The position numbers and the translations under genes are program-made. Of a DNA stretch of 64,000 bases, positions 1 through 9,392 are shown in pieces (within the stretch, counting starts at the first letter, position 1; each line of letters starts with the position of its first letter). Source of the DNA: UBA5336 sp038745855 (GTDB lineage: Bacteria > Pseudomonadota > Alphaproteobacteria > Caulobacterales > Hyphomonadaceae); assembly GCA_038745855.1 (NCBI GenBank), contig JBCDLC010000001.1, forward strand, positions 82,195 to 146,194, in the 5' to 3' direction. Below the pieces are notes generated by a model. It saw only the letters and a program-made list of their open reading frames with translations, was not told where the DNA came from and did no database searches.

Positions 1-1
1 T

Positions 2-628
2 GTGCCGTACAACCTGTTCCTGCATGCGGCCGCCGCGCGGGAACGGTGGCCCACCGAAGCGGGCGTGGGAGCGGCCCGGCTGGATACGGGGCTGTCGATC
101 GGGCTGGGCGGGATTGTTTCGATCATGATCCTTGCGACCGCGGCGAGTGCCCTGTTCGGTCTCGGCGTCCCCATCGAAAGCGCCGCTGACATGGCCGGCG
201 CCCTGGAGCCGACACTCGGGTCTTCGGCGCAGGTTGTGGTGGGCATCGGACTGTTCGCGGCGGGGCTGACCTCGGCGATCACGGCGCCTGTGGCGACGGC
301 CTATGCGCTGACCGAGCTGTCGCCGGTTGAGGATGCGGGACGCCGGATGCTGGTGTTCCGGGTGGTGGGGCTTTCGGTGCTCGCCATCGGGACGGCCATT
401 GCCCTCTTGGGATTTCGGCCGGTGGACGTGATTGTGGTGGCGCAGGTGGCCAACGGGATCCTGCTGCCGGTGATCGCGGGGTTTCTGCTGGTGGTGATGA
501 ATACGCCGAAGATCATGGGCGCGCATGTGAACGGGCTGGGCTCGAACCTCGCGGGCGCAGCGGTTGTACTTGTGACGTTGGGACTGGGGGGACGTCTGGT
601 TCTGCGGGCGCTTGGGGTGATGGCGTAA
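2..628 (+). CDS. NRAMP-family metal-ion/solute transporter, 3' part
   Basis: Only the C-terminal 208 residues lie in the window; the 5' end is cut off by the window edge. The first visible residues, PYNLFLHA, are the conserved NRAMP helix that follows the metal-site region, and four to five hydrophobic segments follow, so this is an inner-membrane carrier of the NRAMP fold. Its stop TAA overlaps the next ATG (TAATG), so it is translationally coupled to the 5-oxoprolinase gene. In Bacillus the NRAMP protein YcsG sits with the 5-oxoprolinase genes, so the substrate here may be connected with oxoproline or a similar cyclic amide rather than Mn2+. Family sure; substrate unknown. Confidence 0.85.
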   Translation: MPYNLFLHAAAARERWPTEAGVGAARLDTGLSIGLGGIVSIMILATAASALFGLGVPIESAADMAGALEPTLGSSAQVVVGIGLFAAGLTSAITAPVATAYALTELSPVEDAGRRMLVFRVVGLSVLAIGTAIALLGFRPVDVIVVAQVANGILLPVIAGFLLVVMNTPKIMGAHVNGLGSNLAGAAVVLVTLGLGGRLVLRALGVMA

Positions 629-3600
629 TGGGGGGTGCTGGCGTGATCGGCGGGGCGGGAGCGGAGACGCGGTGGCGGTTCTGGATCGACCGGGGCGGCA
701 CGTTTACCGACATCGTGGCCCAGCACGGGGACGCGCCGCCGCAGCTCATGAAACTCCTGAGTGAGAGCCCGGGACAGTATGCCGATGCGGCGGTGGAGGG
801 CATTCGCCGCGTGCTGGGGCTCGAGGCTGGTGAGGCGGTGCCGGCGGGCCAGATCGAGCATGTGCGCATGGGCACGACGGTGGCGACCAATGCCCTGCTG
901 GAGCGGGCTGGGGCGCCGGTGGCGCTGGTCGTGTCGGACGGGTTTGCTGACCTCTTGTCGATCGGGCGCCAGGCCCGGCCGCGCCTGTTCGACCTTGAGA
1001 TCCGCAAGCCAGAGCCCTTGCCGGTGGCTACGGAGGAAATTGCCGGGCGGGTCGGCTTGGACGGCGATGTGCTGGAACCGCTGGACCTTGCGGGCGCACG
1101 GGCGGCGCTGGAGCGGGCCTGGGCGGCCGGGGCGCGGTCGTGTGCGATTGCGCTGCTGCACGCGTGGAAACATCCGGAGATGGAGCGCGCCGTGGAGGCC
1201 GTGGCCCGGGCGGTCGGGTTTGGGCATGTCTCGGTGAGCCACCGGGTGTCTGGGGTGATCGGCTATTATCCGCGGGCGGCGACGACGGTGGTGGATGCGT
1301 ATCTCTCGCCGGTGCTTGGGCGCTATGTGGAACAGGTGACGGCAGCGCTGGGCGATGTGCCGGTGAGCTTCATGCAGTCGAATGGTGGACTTGTGGAGGC
1401 GGCGGGCTTTGCCGGGAAGGACGCGATCCTGTCCGGGCCTGCGGGCGGGATTGTGGGCATGGCGCGGACGGCCGAGGCGGAGGGGTTCGCGCGCGTGGTC
1501 GGGTTCGATATGGGCGGGACCTCGACGGATGTATCGGTCCATGACGGGGCGCTGGAGCGGGTGTTCGAGACCGAGGTGGCGGGCGTGCCGCTGAGCGTCC
1601 CGATGTTGGATATTCACACTGTGGCGGCCGGCGGGGGATCGGTGCTGTCGGTGACCGGGGGGCGCTTGCGTGTGGGGCCAGAGAGCGCGGGGGCAGACCC
1701 TGGGCCGGGGGCATACCGGCGCGGCGGGCCGCCGACGGTGACCGATGCGAACATCCTGCTGGGGCGCATACAGCCGGATGCGTTCCCGGCGACGTTCGGG
1801 CCGGGCGGGGACGAGCCGCTGGACACGGCAGCGGTGCGGGCCGCGTTCGAGGGGCTGGCGGCGGATTACGCGGCGCAGACCGGACAGGCGATCGGGCCGG
1901 AAGCGCTGGCCGAGGCGTTTGTGGGACTGGCGGTGTCGAACATGGCGCGGGCGATCAAGCAGGTGACGCTGGACCGGGGGCGGGACCTGGAGGGGTTTGC
2001 GCTGCAGGCGTTTGGCGGGGCCGGCGGGCAGCATGCGTGTGCGGTGGCCGATGCGCTCGGGATCGACCGGGTGCTGGTGCATCCGTTTGCAGGGGTGTTG
2101 TCGGCTTTAGGGATCGGGCTCGCAGATGTGCGGGATGTGTGCCGGGTGGCGGTGGAGCGGCCGTTGGATGCGGCAGCGGCGGAAGAGGTGGTAGCGCGGC
2201 TGGACGCGCTGGAGGCTGAGCAGAGGGATGCGCTTGCGGGCGATGGCGAGGTGGAGGTTCGGCGGACGGTGAGCCTCCGCTATGGGGGCACGGATACGGC
2301 GCTGGAGGTGGCGTTCGGGGCGATGGATGCGATGGTGGCCGCGTTCGAGGCGGCGCACCGGGCACGGTTCGGTTTTGCCATGGAGGGCAGGTCGCTGGTG
2401 GTTGCGGCGGTGTCGAGCGAGGCTGTGCGAGCTGGGGCGGGGCTGGCTGGGCTGGCGGTTGGGCCGGGTGCTGGGGCTGGGGCTGGGCCAGGTGATGGGC
2501 CAGGTGATGGCGTGGTCGCGGTCTGGAGTGGGGGGAGGCGACGGGATGCGCCGCTGCTCGCACGGGACGCGCTTTCGGTGGGGCAGACGATCGATGGGCC
2601 GGCGCTGGTGTGTGATGCCGGGGCAACGACGGTGATTGATGCGGACTGGCGGGCGCATGTGGCGGCTTCCGGAACGCTGGTGCTGGAGCGGGCCGCGCCA
2701 CGGGCGAGGCCGAGGCTTTCGGCGAAAGGACCGGCGGATCCGCTGCAGCTCGCATTGTTCAACAACATGTTCATGGCCGCCGCCGAGCGGATGGGCGGAG
2801 TGCTGCGGGAGACCGCGACGAGTGTAAACATCAAGGAGCGGCTCGACTTCTCCTGCGCGGTGTTCGACGCGAGCGGCGGGCTGATCGCCAACGCGCCGCA
2901 TGTGCCGGTCCATCTCGGCGCGATGGGGGAGAGCGTGCGGGCGGTGCTCGCGAGCCGTGCCGGAAAGCTGCGCCCGGGCGATATGGTGGCGCTGAACAAT
3001 CCCTACAATGGCGGCACACACTTGCCCGATGTGACGCTGATTGCGCCCGTGTTCGATCGGAACGGAACGACGCTTCGGGGCTTCGTCGCCAATCGCGGTC
3101 ACCATTCCGATATCGGGGGAACACTGCCGGGATCGACGCCTCCGGATGCGGTGACCCTGGAGGAAGAAGGTGTGGTGCTCGATGACCTGCTGGTCTGCCG
3201 GGGCGGCACGTTTGACGAAACGGGGTTTCGGGCCGCGCTTGCCGATGCGCCCTACCCGGCGCGCAGTCCGGAGACGAATGTCTCCGATCTCAGGGCGCAG
3301 ATTGCGGCCAACCGGTCGGGGATTGCCGAGATGGAAGCCATGTCGACGCGGTACGGCTGGGACGTGGTCGAGGCCTATGCGGGCCATGTGATGGACCATG
3401 CCGAAGCACGGGTAAGGGCGGTGATTGCCGCGCTGCCGGATGGGGCCGTGCGCTATCGGTTGGACAATGGTGCGGAAATCCATGTGGCGATCCGTGTCGA
3501 CCGTAAGGCACGGCGGGCGACGCTCGATTTCACGGGGACGAGCGCCCAGCATCGGGGGAACTTCAACGCACCACCAGCCGTGACGCGTGCCGCAGCGCTC

Positions 3601-4263
3601 TATGTCTTCCGCTGTCTTGTGGATGACGACCTGCCCTTGAATGAGGGCTGTATGCGGCCTTTGGCGCTGGTCATTCCGGAGGGCACCCTCCTCTCCCCGC
3701 GGCCTGGCGCGGCGGTCGTTGCGGGGAACACGGAGATCAGCCAGGGCGTCTGTAATGCCCTGTTCCTCGCGACTGGGGCCCTTGCGGCGGGTCAAGGGAC
3801 GATGAACAACCTCCTGCTCGGCAATGACAGCACCCAGTATTACGAAACGATCTGCGGGGGCGCTGGTGCAGGGCCGGGCTTTCCTGGGGCCGATGCGGTG
3901 CACACGCACATGACCAATACGCGGATCACCGATCCTGAGATCCTCGAGGCGCGCTATCCCATGCGCGTGCGCCGGTTCGCTGTTCGGGCAGGCTCTGCCG
4001 GAGAAGGCGCGATGGGAGGCGGTGCCGGGATCATCCGGGAGATCGAGGCGCTGGCGCCGATGACGCTGTCGATGGTGTCGTCCTCGCGTTTGGTTGCGCC
4101 ACCTGGGCTCTGCGGTGGGGGGCCTGGCGCTCCGGGACGGCAGTGGATCAGGCGCGCCGATGGACATGAAGCGGCGCTTGGTGCTGTCGCGCGGGCTGAA
4201 CTGTCGATTGGCGACCGGATCGTTGTCGAGACCCCCGGCGGCGGCGGGTATGGATCACCATAG
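628..4263 (+). CDS. 5-oxoprolinase / hydantoinase A-B fusion, ATP-dependent
   Basis: A 1211-residue cytoplasmic enzyme of the OplAH type, which opens 5-oxoproline (or a hydantoin) with ATP. The N-terminal half is HyuA-like: FWIDRGGTFTDIV near residue 17 and MGTTVATNALLE near residue 80. The C-terminal half, from about residue 700, is HyuB-like (LQLALFNNMFMAAAERMGG, then NNPYNGGTHLPD). Length fits the eukaryote-like fused 5-oxoprolinase (about 1200-1300). Between the halves is a Gly/Ala/Pro/Asp-rich linker with a 12-bp tandem repeat at 2485-2508. The ATG overlaps the stop of the NRAMP gene. The true substrate cannot be told from sequence; acetone carboxylase-like relatives are less likely given the length. 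Confidence 0.9.
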   Translation: MGGAGVIGGAGAETRWRFWIDRGGTFTDIVAQHGDAPPQLMKLLSESPGQYADAAVEGIRRVLGLEAGEAVPAGQIEHVRMGTTVATNALLERAGAPVALVVSDGFADLLSIGRQARPRLFDLEIRKPEPLPVATEEIAGRVGLDGDVLEPLDLAGARAALERAWAAGARSCAIALLHAWKHPEMERAVEAVARAVGFGHVSVSHRVSGVIGYYPRAATTVVDAYLSPVLGRYVEQVTAALGDVPVSFMQSNGGLVEAAGFAGKDAILSGPAGGIVGMARTAEAEGFARVVGFDMGGTSTDVSVHDGALERVFETEVAGVPLSVPMLDIHTVAAGGGSVLSVTGGRLRVGPESAGADPGPGAYRRGGPPTVTDANILLGRIQPDAFPATFGPGGDEPLDTAAVRAAFEGLAADYAAQTGQAIGPEALAEAFVGLAVSNMARAIKQVTLDRGRDLEGFALQAFGGAGGQHACAVADALGIDRVLVHPFAGVLSALGIGLADVRDVCRVAVERPLDAAAAEEVVARLDALEAEQRDALAGDGEVEVRRTVSLRYGGTDTALEVAFGAMDAMVAAFEAAHRARFGFAMEGRSLVVAAVSSEAVRAGAGLAGLAVGPGAGAGAGPGDGPGDGVVAVWSGGRRRDAPLLARDALSVGQTIDGPALVCDAGATTVIDADWRAHVAASGTLVLERAAPRARPRLSAKGPADPLQLALFNNMFMAAAERMGGVLRETATSVNIKERLDFSCAVFDASGGLIANAPHVPVHLGAMGESVRAVLASRAGKLRPGDMVALNNPYNGGTHLPDVTLIAPVFDRNGTTLRGFVANRGHHSDIGGTLPGSTPPDAVTLEEEGVVLDDLLVCRGGTFDETGFRAALADAPYPARSPETNVSDLRAQIAANRSGIAEMEAMSTRYGWDVVEAYAGHVMDHAEARVRAVIAALPDGAVRYRLDNGAEIHVAIRVDRKARRATLDFTGTSAQHRGNFNAPPAVTRAAALYVFRCLVDDDLPLNEGCMRPLALVIPEGTLLSPRPGAAVVAGNTEISQGVCNALFLATGALAAGQGTMNNLLLGNDSTQYYETICGGAGAGPGFPGADAVHTHMTNTRITDPEILEARYPMRVRRFAVRAGSAGEGAMGGGAGIIREIEALAPMTLSMVSSSRLVAPPGLCGGGPGAPGRQWIRRADGHEAALGAVARAELSIGDRIVVETPGGGGYGSP
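2485..2508 (+). repeat. 12-bp tandem repeat in the oxoprolinase linker
   Basis: GGGCCAGGTGAT occurs twice head to tail, preceded by GGGGCT-like units. It encodes the G-P-G-D repeats of the linker between the HyuA-like and HyuB-like halves. It keeps the frame and could vary in copy number. Confidence 0.7.
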
Positions 4264-4286
4264 GGCTGGAACGGACGCTGCTGCTG

Positions 4287-4853
4287 CTACGGCGCATCGA
4301 GGCGGATGACACTGTCCTGGAGCGCTTCGATGGCCGCCTCCGGCGTATCTGTGTGAATGAGCGCCCTTCGGAACGCTTCCGGGGTGAACCGGCCTTCGAT
4401 GATGTGGTCCATCAGGTCGAAGAACGGGTCCCAGAAGCCATCCTCGTCGAGGAACGCCATGGGCTTTGCGTGCAGGCCCAGCCGGGACCAGGACAGCATC
4501 TCCACTGCTTCTTCGAGGGTGCCGATGCCGCCGGGCAGGACGATGAAGGCGTCGCTTTCGTCGAACATCATCTGCTTGCGGGTGTGCATGTCATCGACGA
4601 TCCGGTGTTCGACCTCTTCGAAGACCATTTCCTTCTTGAGGAGGAATTTCGGCATGATGCCGAGTACGTCGCCGCCATCGCCATGAGCCGCCCGCGCGCA
4701 CGCCCCCATGAGACCGACACCGCCGCCGCCATAGACCATCCGCAGACCCTTGCTGGCCAGCGTTCGACCCGTTTCTGTTGCGAGCCTCAGATAGTCGCCC
4801 TTCACGTCATCCGACGAGCCGCAATAGACGCAAACCGATTTGAGGTTGGACAT
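4287..4853 (-). CDS. LOG-family Rossmann protein (TIGR00730)
   Basis: 188 residues. Shows the LOG signature PGGIGTLEE and the nucleotide-binding YGGGGVGLMG motif. Family members are cytokinin riboside 5'-monophosphate phosphoribohydrolases that release base from nucleoside monophosphates; older annotation is 'lysine decarboxylase-like'. Start chosen at MSNLKSVCVYCGSS because AAGGAGAG lies 8 nt before this ATG; an upstream in-frame start would add 29 atypical residues and overlap the divergent ABC gene. Cytoplasmic. Physiological nucleotide not known. Confidence 0.9.
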   Translation of the reverse strand: MSNLKSVCVYCGSSDDVKGDYLRLATETGRTLASKGLRMVYGGGGVGLMGACARAAHGDGGDVLGIMPKFLLKKEMVFEEVEHRIVDDMHTRKQMMFDESDAFIVLPGGIGTLEEAVEMLSWSRLGLHAKPMAFLDEDGFWDPFFDLMDHIIEGRFTPEAFRRALIHTDTPEAAIEALQDSVIRLDAP

Positions 4854-4949
4854 GGATCGCTCTCCTTGGCCTTTCCGCCATAGTGTGTTCCTCAGGACGC
4901 GCCAATCGCAATACTGGTGTTTTCGAACGGGGTGCACCATATCCCGGCC

Positions 4950-6836
4950 ATGGCTGATGTAGCACCCTCCAAAAAACAGAGCCGCGAAAACGGCCAGGAT
5001 AAGGCCGAGCGCAAGATTAAAGACCAGGACAGGATCGAGAGTGCCGATGGGGGGCTTTGGATTTCCATTGTCCGGATCGTGCGACTACTCAGGCGGCCGG
5101 AGATGGCGCGGTGGCGACTTCGGATCGTGCTGGCGATTGCCCTGACGCTTGGCGCGAAGGGCCTGGAGGTGGTTTCGCCGGTGCTGCTGGGCCAGGTCAT
5201 AAACGGTTTGGAGGCGAATGAGGGCACCGAAATTGCGGTCTTCGTTGCCGCTGTTGCCGGGCTTGGCCTGTTTGCGCTGACGCGGTGGTTGGCGGCGGCT
5301 GTGCCGCAAATTCGGGACATGTTCTTTGCGACGGTCAGCCAGGATGCCCAGCGGGTGCTCGCGACCGATACGTTTCGCCATGCACAGTCCCTTTCCCTGA
5401 ATTTCCACCAGACGCGGCGAACGGGGGCGCTGAACCGGGTGATCGAGCGGGGGGCGGGGTCGCTCGACTATCTGATCCGGTTCCTTGCGTTCAATATCGG
5501 GCCGACCATCTTCGGGTTGGTGCTCGCGGCCGGGGTGCTGGCCGTGGCCTATGATTGGACGTTGGCGCTGGTGGCGATCGTGACGGTGGCGGCCTATGCG
5601 GCACTGACGATCTGGGTGACGGAATGGCGGGTGCGCCAGCGGCGGCGGATGAACATGACCGACACCCATTTGCGGGCGATCTCGGTCGATAGCCTCACGA
5701 ATTTCGAGACAGTGAAGGCGTTTGCGGCCGAGGACCGGGAGACCGAGCGGTTCGACCAGGCGTTCCGAACCTATAACGGGGAATTCCTGAAGGTTGTCCG
5801 GTCGCTTTACCTGTTGAATGGCCTGCAGGAACTGGTGATGACGCTCGGTCTCATGGCCATGCTGGCGCTGACCGCGTGGAAGGTGATCGGAGGCAGCTTG
5901 CAGATCGGCGACATGACCGCGGCGATGCTGCTCTTGTTCAACCTCTACCGGCCGCTGAACATTCTCGGCTGGGCTTGGCGTGAGATCAAGCAGGGTGCGG
6001 TGGACCTGGAGAAGCTCTACGGGCTGCTCGGCATGGCGCCAGAGGTTCAGGACAAGCCGGGCGCAGCGGAGATCCGCAATGCGCGGGGGTCTGTGTCGTT
6101 CGAAGGCGTTTCCTTTGCCCATGAGGGCCGGTCCGCGGGTGTCGAGGGTGTGAGTTTCGACGTTTCGGCGGGACGGTCGGTGGCGCTGGTGGGGACATCC
6201 GGGGCTGGAAAATCGACGCTGCTGAAGCTGTTGTTCCGGTTTTACGATGTTGAGAGCGGGGCGGTGCGGGTCGATGGTCAGGATGTCCGCGATGTGACGC
6301 AGGCCTCGCTGCGGCGCATGTTGGGGCTGGTGCCCCAGGACGTGGTTCTGTTCAATGACACGATCCGGGCGAATGTGGCCTATGCCAAGCCAGGCGCGAG
6401 CGATACGGAAATTCTGGATGCGCTGCGCCGTGCCCAGTTGATGCCATTCATCGAGCGTCTCCCCGAGGGGCTCGATACACGTGTGGGCGAGCGCGGACTG
6501 AAATTGTCGGGCGGAGAGAAACAGCGGGTGGGGATTGCGCGGGTGATCCTGGCGGATCCGGCGGTGCTGGTTCTCGATGAGGCGACTTCGGCGCTGGATA
6601 GTGCGACGGAGGCGGCCGTGCAGGACGCGCTGGACGAGGCGGCGCGCGGCCGGACGACTCTGATGGTGGCGCACCGCCTTTCAACCGTGCAAGGGGCCGA
6701 TGAAATCCTTGTGCTGCGCGAAGGGCGTATCGCGGAACGGGGGAATCACGAGACTTTACTTTCGCTTGACGGCGAGTATGCGGCCATGTGGGCGCGTCAG
6801 TCTGCACGCGATGCGCTGGTGACCGCAGCCGAGTAG
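4950..6836 (+). CDS. Atm1/HMT1-type ABC exporter, fused permease-ATPase
   Basis: 628 residues: five to six transmembrane helices in the first 350 residues, then one ATPase domain with Walker A GTSGAGKST (about 414), signature LSGGEKQRVGIAR (about 519), Walker B VLVLDEATSALD and H-loop VAHRLS. The segment NFETVKAFAAEDRE is close to the NYEAVKYF element of Atm1/HMT1 proteins, which export glutathione-linked sulfur or metal compounds. The protein acts as a homodimer in the inner membrane. ATG at 4950 was preferred to GTG at 4917, which would add 11 residues. Ends 38 bp before the next gene and probably shares its transcript. Confidence 0.9.
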   Translation: MADVAPSKKQSRENGQDKAERKIKDQDRIESADGGLWISIVRIVRLLRRPEMARWRLRIVLAIALTLGAKGLEVVSPVLLGQVINGLEANEGTEIAVFVAAVAGLGLFALTRWLAAAVPQIRDMFFATVSQDAQRVLATDTFRHAQSLSLNFHQTRRTGALNRVIERGAGSLDYLIRFLAFNIGPTIFGLVLAAGVLAVAYDWTLALVAIVTVAAYAALTIWVTEWRVRQRRRMNMTDTHLRAISVDSLTNFETVKAFAAEDRETERFDQAFRTYNGEFLKVVRSLYLLNGLQELVMTLGLMAMLALTAWKVIGGSLQIGDMTAAMLLLFNLYRPLNILGWAWREIKQGAVDLEKLYGLLGMAPEVQDKPGAAEIRNARGSVSFEGVSFAHEGRSAGVEGVSFDVSAGRSVALVGTSGAGKSTLLKLLFRFYDVESGAVRVDGQDVRDVTQASLRRMLGLVPQDVVLFNDTIRANVAYAKPGASDTEILDALRRAQLMPFIERLPEGLDTRVGERGLKLSGGEKQRVGIARVILADPAVLVLDEATSALDSATEAAVQDALDEAARGRTTLMVAHRLSTVQGADEILVLREGRIAERGNHETLLSLDGEYAAMWARQSARDALVTAAE

Positions 6837-6874
6837 GCCGCTGGCGCTGGCAGGAGAGAAACGAGGACAGGTCC

Positions 6875-7846
6875 ATGCGCGATGAATTCGATCCGAAGCG
6901 GTTTGCCTGGGCGCGAAGCCGGTTCGATGTTGAAGGCCTTGCCGGGGCAATCGCAGCCTGGCTGGTGGGCATCCTGCTCGGGATCGTATGGGGACCGCTC
7001 TTCTGGATCGGCGCGGTTGCGGCGGTGGGGATCCTCTTGGCGACGCGCCGGTCAAACCGGGCTGTGCCGAGCGATCCGCTGGCTGTGGTGGCGCCCGTGG
7101 ACGGGGTGGTGCAGTCTGTCAGCGTGGCAGATGTGCCAAACGAGCTGCGCTATCGGGCCAGCGAGGCGGTTCGGATACGGATCGCGTCATCGCCAGCGAG
7201 CCAGAACCGGGTGTTCTCGCCAGCCTCTGGTGCGGTGGCATCCCTCGTCCAGGAATCCGGGACCGAGAGCCAACCCGTTGCCATGGACGCGGACGCCCAT
7301 GGGCTGTTCAACGCCTATCTCACGATCGATACGGAAAGCGGCCCCATTGGCGTTCGTCTTGTGACCGGCGGGTTGGGGCCGCGGGTCGATATGGATCTAC
7401 AGGATGGCGACAAGGTCGACGTCGGGCACGTGATCGGTAAACGGCGGCTTGGCGGCTGGTGCGATGTGTTCCTGCCCGAGGGAAGCGCCGTTGGCGTCGG
7501 ACCGGGCGCGACGCTAGTCGGGGCTGAGACGCGGTTGATCGTCGGAGACAATGCGGTGCCCGAGCAAGTGCCTGATCGAACGGCCGCGGACGACGCAAGC
7601 GCGGAGGTTGCCGCGCCTGCAGACGCAGAGGTCGAGGCAAGCACGAATGCGTCTGATACCAAACCGGCAGCGCCGGCCGAACCCCAGGCAGAGAACGAGG
7701 ACAAGCAGTCCGAAAGTGCACCAGGGCAGGCCACGGATTCAGAAGAACCGTCCCAATTAGAGACACTCACCGCTGAAGACGGGCAGGATCCGTCAGAACT
7801 CTTCGCGAAGCTCAAGAGCCGTGTGGAGGAAGCGAATAAAACTTGA
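6875..7846 (+). CDS. phosphatidylserine decarboxylase-like protein, probable pseudoenzyme
   Basis: 323 residues. Two hydrophobic segments near residues 25-65, then a PSD-like core: VVAPVDGVVQSV, and a C-terminal end that lines up with the FGSRVDVYLP motif of short PSD enzymes as RRLGGWCDVFLP (about 189-200). The Gly-Ser pair that is cleaved to form the pyruvoyl group is Gly-Gly here, and the upstream VHVNR element appears as ASQNR. Both changes argue against decarboxylase activity. After the core is an acidic Ala/Glu-rich tail of about 95 residues not found in the enzymes. Start ATG 6875 has GAGGACAG upstream. No pssA gene is adjacent. Function unknown; membrane-anchored, cytoplasmic or periplasmic face unclear. 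Confidence 0.75.
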   Translation: MRDEFDPKRFAWARSRFDVEGLAGAIAAWLVGILLGIVWGPLFWIGAVAAVGILLATRRSNRAVPSDPLAVVAPVDGVVQSVSVADVPNELRYRASEAVRIRIASSPASQNRVFSPASGAVASLVQESGTESQPVAMDADAHGLFNAYLTIDTESGPIGVRLVTGGLGPRVDMDLQDGDKVDVGHVIGKRRLGGWCDVFLPEGSAVGVGPGATLVGAETRLIVGDNAVPEQVPDRTAADDASAEVAAPADAEVEASTNASDTKPAAPAEPQAENEDKQSESAPGQATDSEEPSQLETLTAEDGQDPSELFAKLKSRVEEANKT

Positions 7847-8068
7847 TCAGCGCGCTACACGGGGGGCACACCGGCCATCTGGATCAATGGGGCAGCTAAC
7901 GGGTGAGGAGCGTTATACCGATTTCTGTGACAGGGTCGACCGATGCGCTTCGTGGTTTCATGATTATTATGGCAAGCGAAAACCCATACGATGGGCATAA
8001 TCCAAAGGCCTTATGCCTGGCGCTCACCCGCGAAATTCAGGACGCTGTTGATCCGGGACGAGCCCTGA

Positions 8069-8814
8069 ATGTCCACTGATCGCCGGACCCTTTCGCGAAA
8101 AGAAGAGCTTTGGTTTTCCTTGCGCATGTATGAAGCGCGCCCAATGCCGATGCCCATTCGGCGACTTTTGATCGATTTGCTTGGGCAAAACAGCACGACA
8201 GAACAAAGGTATCGGCGGATTGGCGACCGGGAAGCTGTGTTTCTGCATGTTCCGAAGACGGGGGAACGTCGCTCGCAAAAGCGATAAACGCACCTCATGG
8301 ACATATACCGGTTTCACGGTTTTTGGCCGCTGACCGAGACCGATTTCTGAACAGCTTCAGCTTCGCTTTCGTGCGTAATCCTTGGGACCGATTATTTTCG
8401 GCCTTCAACTATTTGCATGCATCCATCGGTATCAACGCTTCGCGGGACGTGCGGTGGGCGACCCAGTATCTCGGCGGTTTCGAAGACTTCGAAGCCTTTG
8501 TTCTTGCTTTGCGATCAGAGGATACCTGGCGAAAAATTCGCAGATGGCCGCATTTCAGGCCACAACTCGATTGGCTGTGCATCCCGGGATCGGTGGAATT
8601 ATGCCCGAGCTATATCGGACGCTTTGAAACATTGGCGGACGACTTCAAGCACATAACGGAAGAACTCGGGCTCCATGTGGCGCTTAGCTGCGAACGGAAG
8701 CTGCAATCCGATGGACAAAAGATGTTCACCGGCAAGATGATTGAAATTATCGGTGATCGTTACCGATCGGACGCCGAGACATTGAAATATTCGGGTCCGA
8801 CGGAACAACGATAA
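8069..8814 (+). pseudogene. sulfotransferase-family gene with a one-base frameshift
   Basis: Two reading frames join into one sulfotransferase-2-like protein. Frame one (8069 to about 8263) ends in FLHVPKTG, the start of the PAPS 5'-phosphosulfate loop; frame two continues GTSLAKAINAPHGH and has the 3'-phosphate motif FVRNPWDRLFSAF and the typical IGRFETLADDF segment. The break is in a run of five G at 8260-8264; six G would restore PKTGGTSL and an ORF of about 248 codons. It would transfer sulfate from PAPS to a carbohydrate. It may be a true pseudogene, a phase-variable gene or a sequencing error. A stop codon immediately precedes the ATG, so the start is firm. Its base use is less GC-rich than the neighbours, which suggests transfer. 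Confidence 0.85.
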
Positions 8815-9392
8815 ACACTCGACCGCCAGGTTACCTGACAACAGCGCCCATACTTGGCGGCTCGCTACTATGATTGGTGGCTGCTTAGAGAGCTTTTTAT
8901 ACATCGTCGATTTTGGGGGGTACTCTACTCAACCCGCGTTCCTGGGCATCAGGATCGTTTTGAATGCGTGAGGGTGCGACAAATCCCTGCTTCGGTAAGA
9001 ACGACGGGTATTTCGTCATCACAACCGGAGCGATACGGCCCCGGTTGGAGCGCGTCACGCGCTATTGGAGATACTGATATCGCGGCATATACGCCTGGGT
9101 GACGGTTTCCATCATGTCGAAGGTGATTTTCCACGGCATGAGCCAAAGTTCGGCAACAAGTGACATTTCCAACTTCTCCCTTTTCAATTCGCATGTGCAC
9201 AAATCGTGCCGCAGCGGGAGGCGTTAACCTTGATTCTCAGGCTGTTGTGTAACGGTTACCGCAGAATTAACACTTTTCGCGAGTGCAAGGTGGCGCGTAC
9301 GCCACAATGCCGGACGCGGCGCAGGGAAAGCGTGCTGGCTGTTAACGGATGTCTTAACGCGCCCCGTTTACCCCTCATTCGGAAAGGTGAAG
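8815..9392. other. non-coding or decayed stretch
   Basis: No convincing gene. Around 8990-9080 one plus-strand frame reads CFGKNDGYFVITTGAIRP and then stops, without a start, which looks like the tail of a dead gene. Several GTTAAC/TTAAC words occur at 9222-9357 but not with the 7-nt spacing of CtrA boxes. Confidence 0.4.

Noticed and set aside
301..2082. Long minus-strand ORF of 593 codons opposite the oxoprolinase
   Set aside because: Arg/His/Pro-rich shadow of a GC-rich gene; no family features.
2107..4167. Long minus-strand ORF of 686 codons
   Set aside because: Same: antisense shadow of the oxoprolinase frame.
5085..6674. Minus-strand ORF of 529 codons opposite the ABC exporter
   Set aside because: Composition of a shadow frame; the plus frame has all ABC motifs.
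9338..9357. CtrA box at TTAACGGATGTCTTAAC
   Set aside because: Spacing between TTAA words is 8, not 7 nt.
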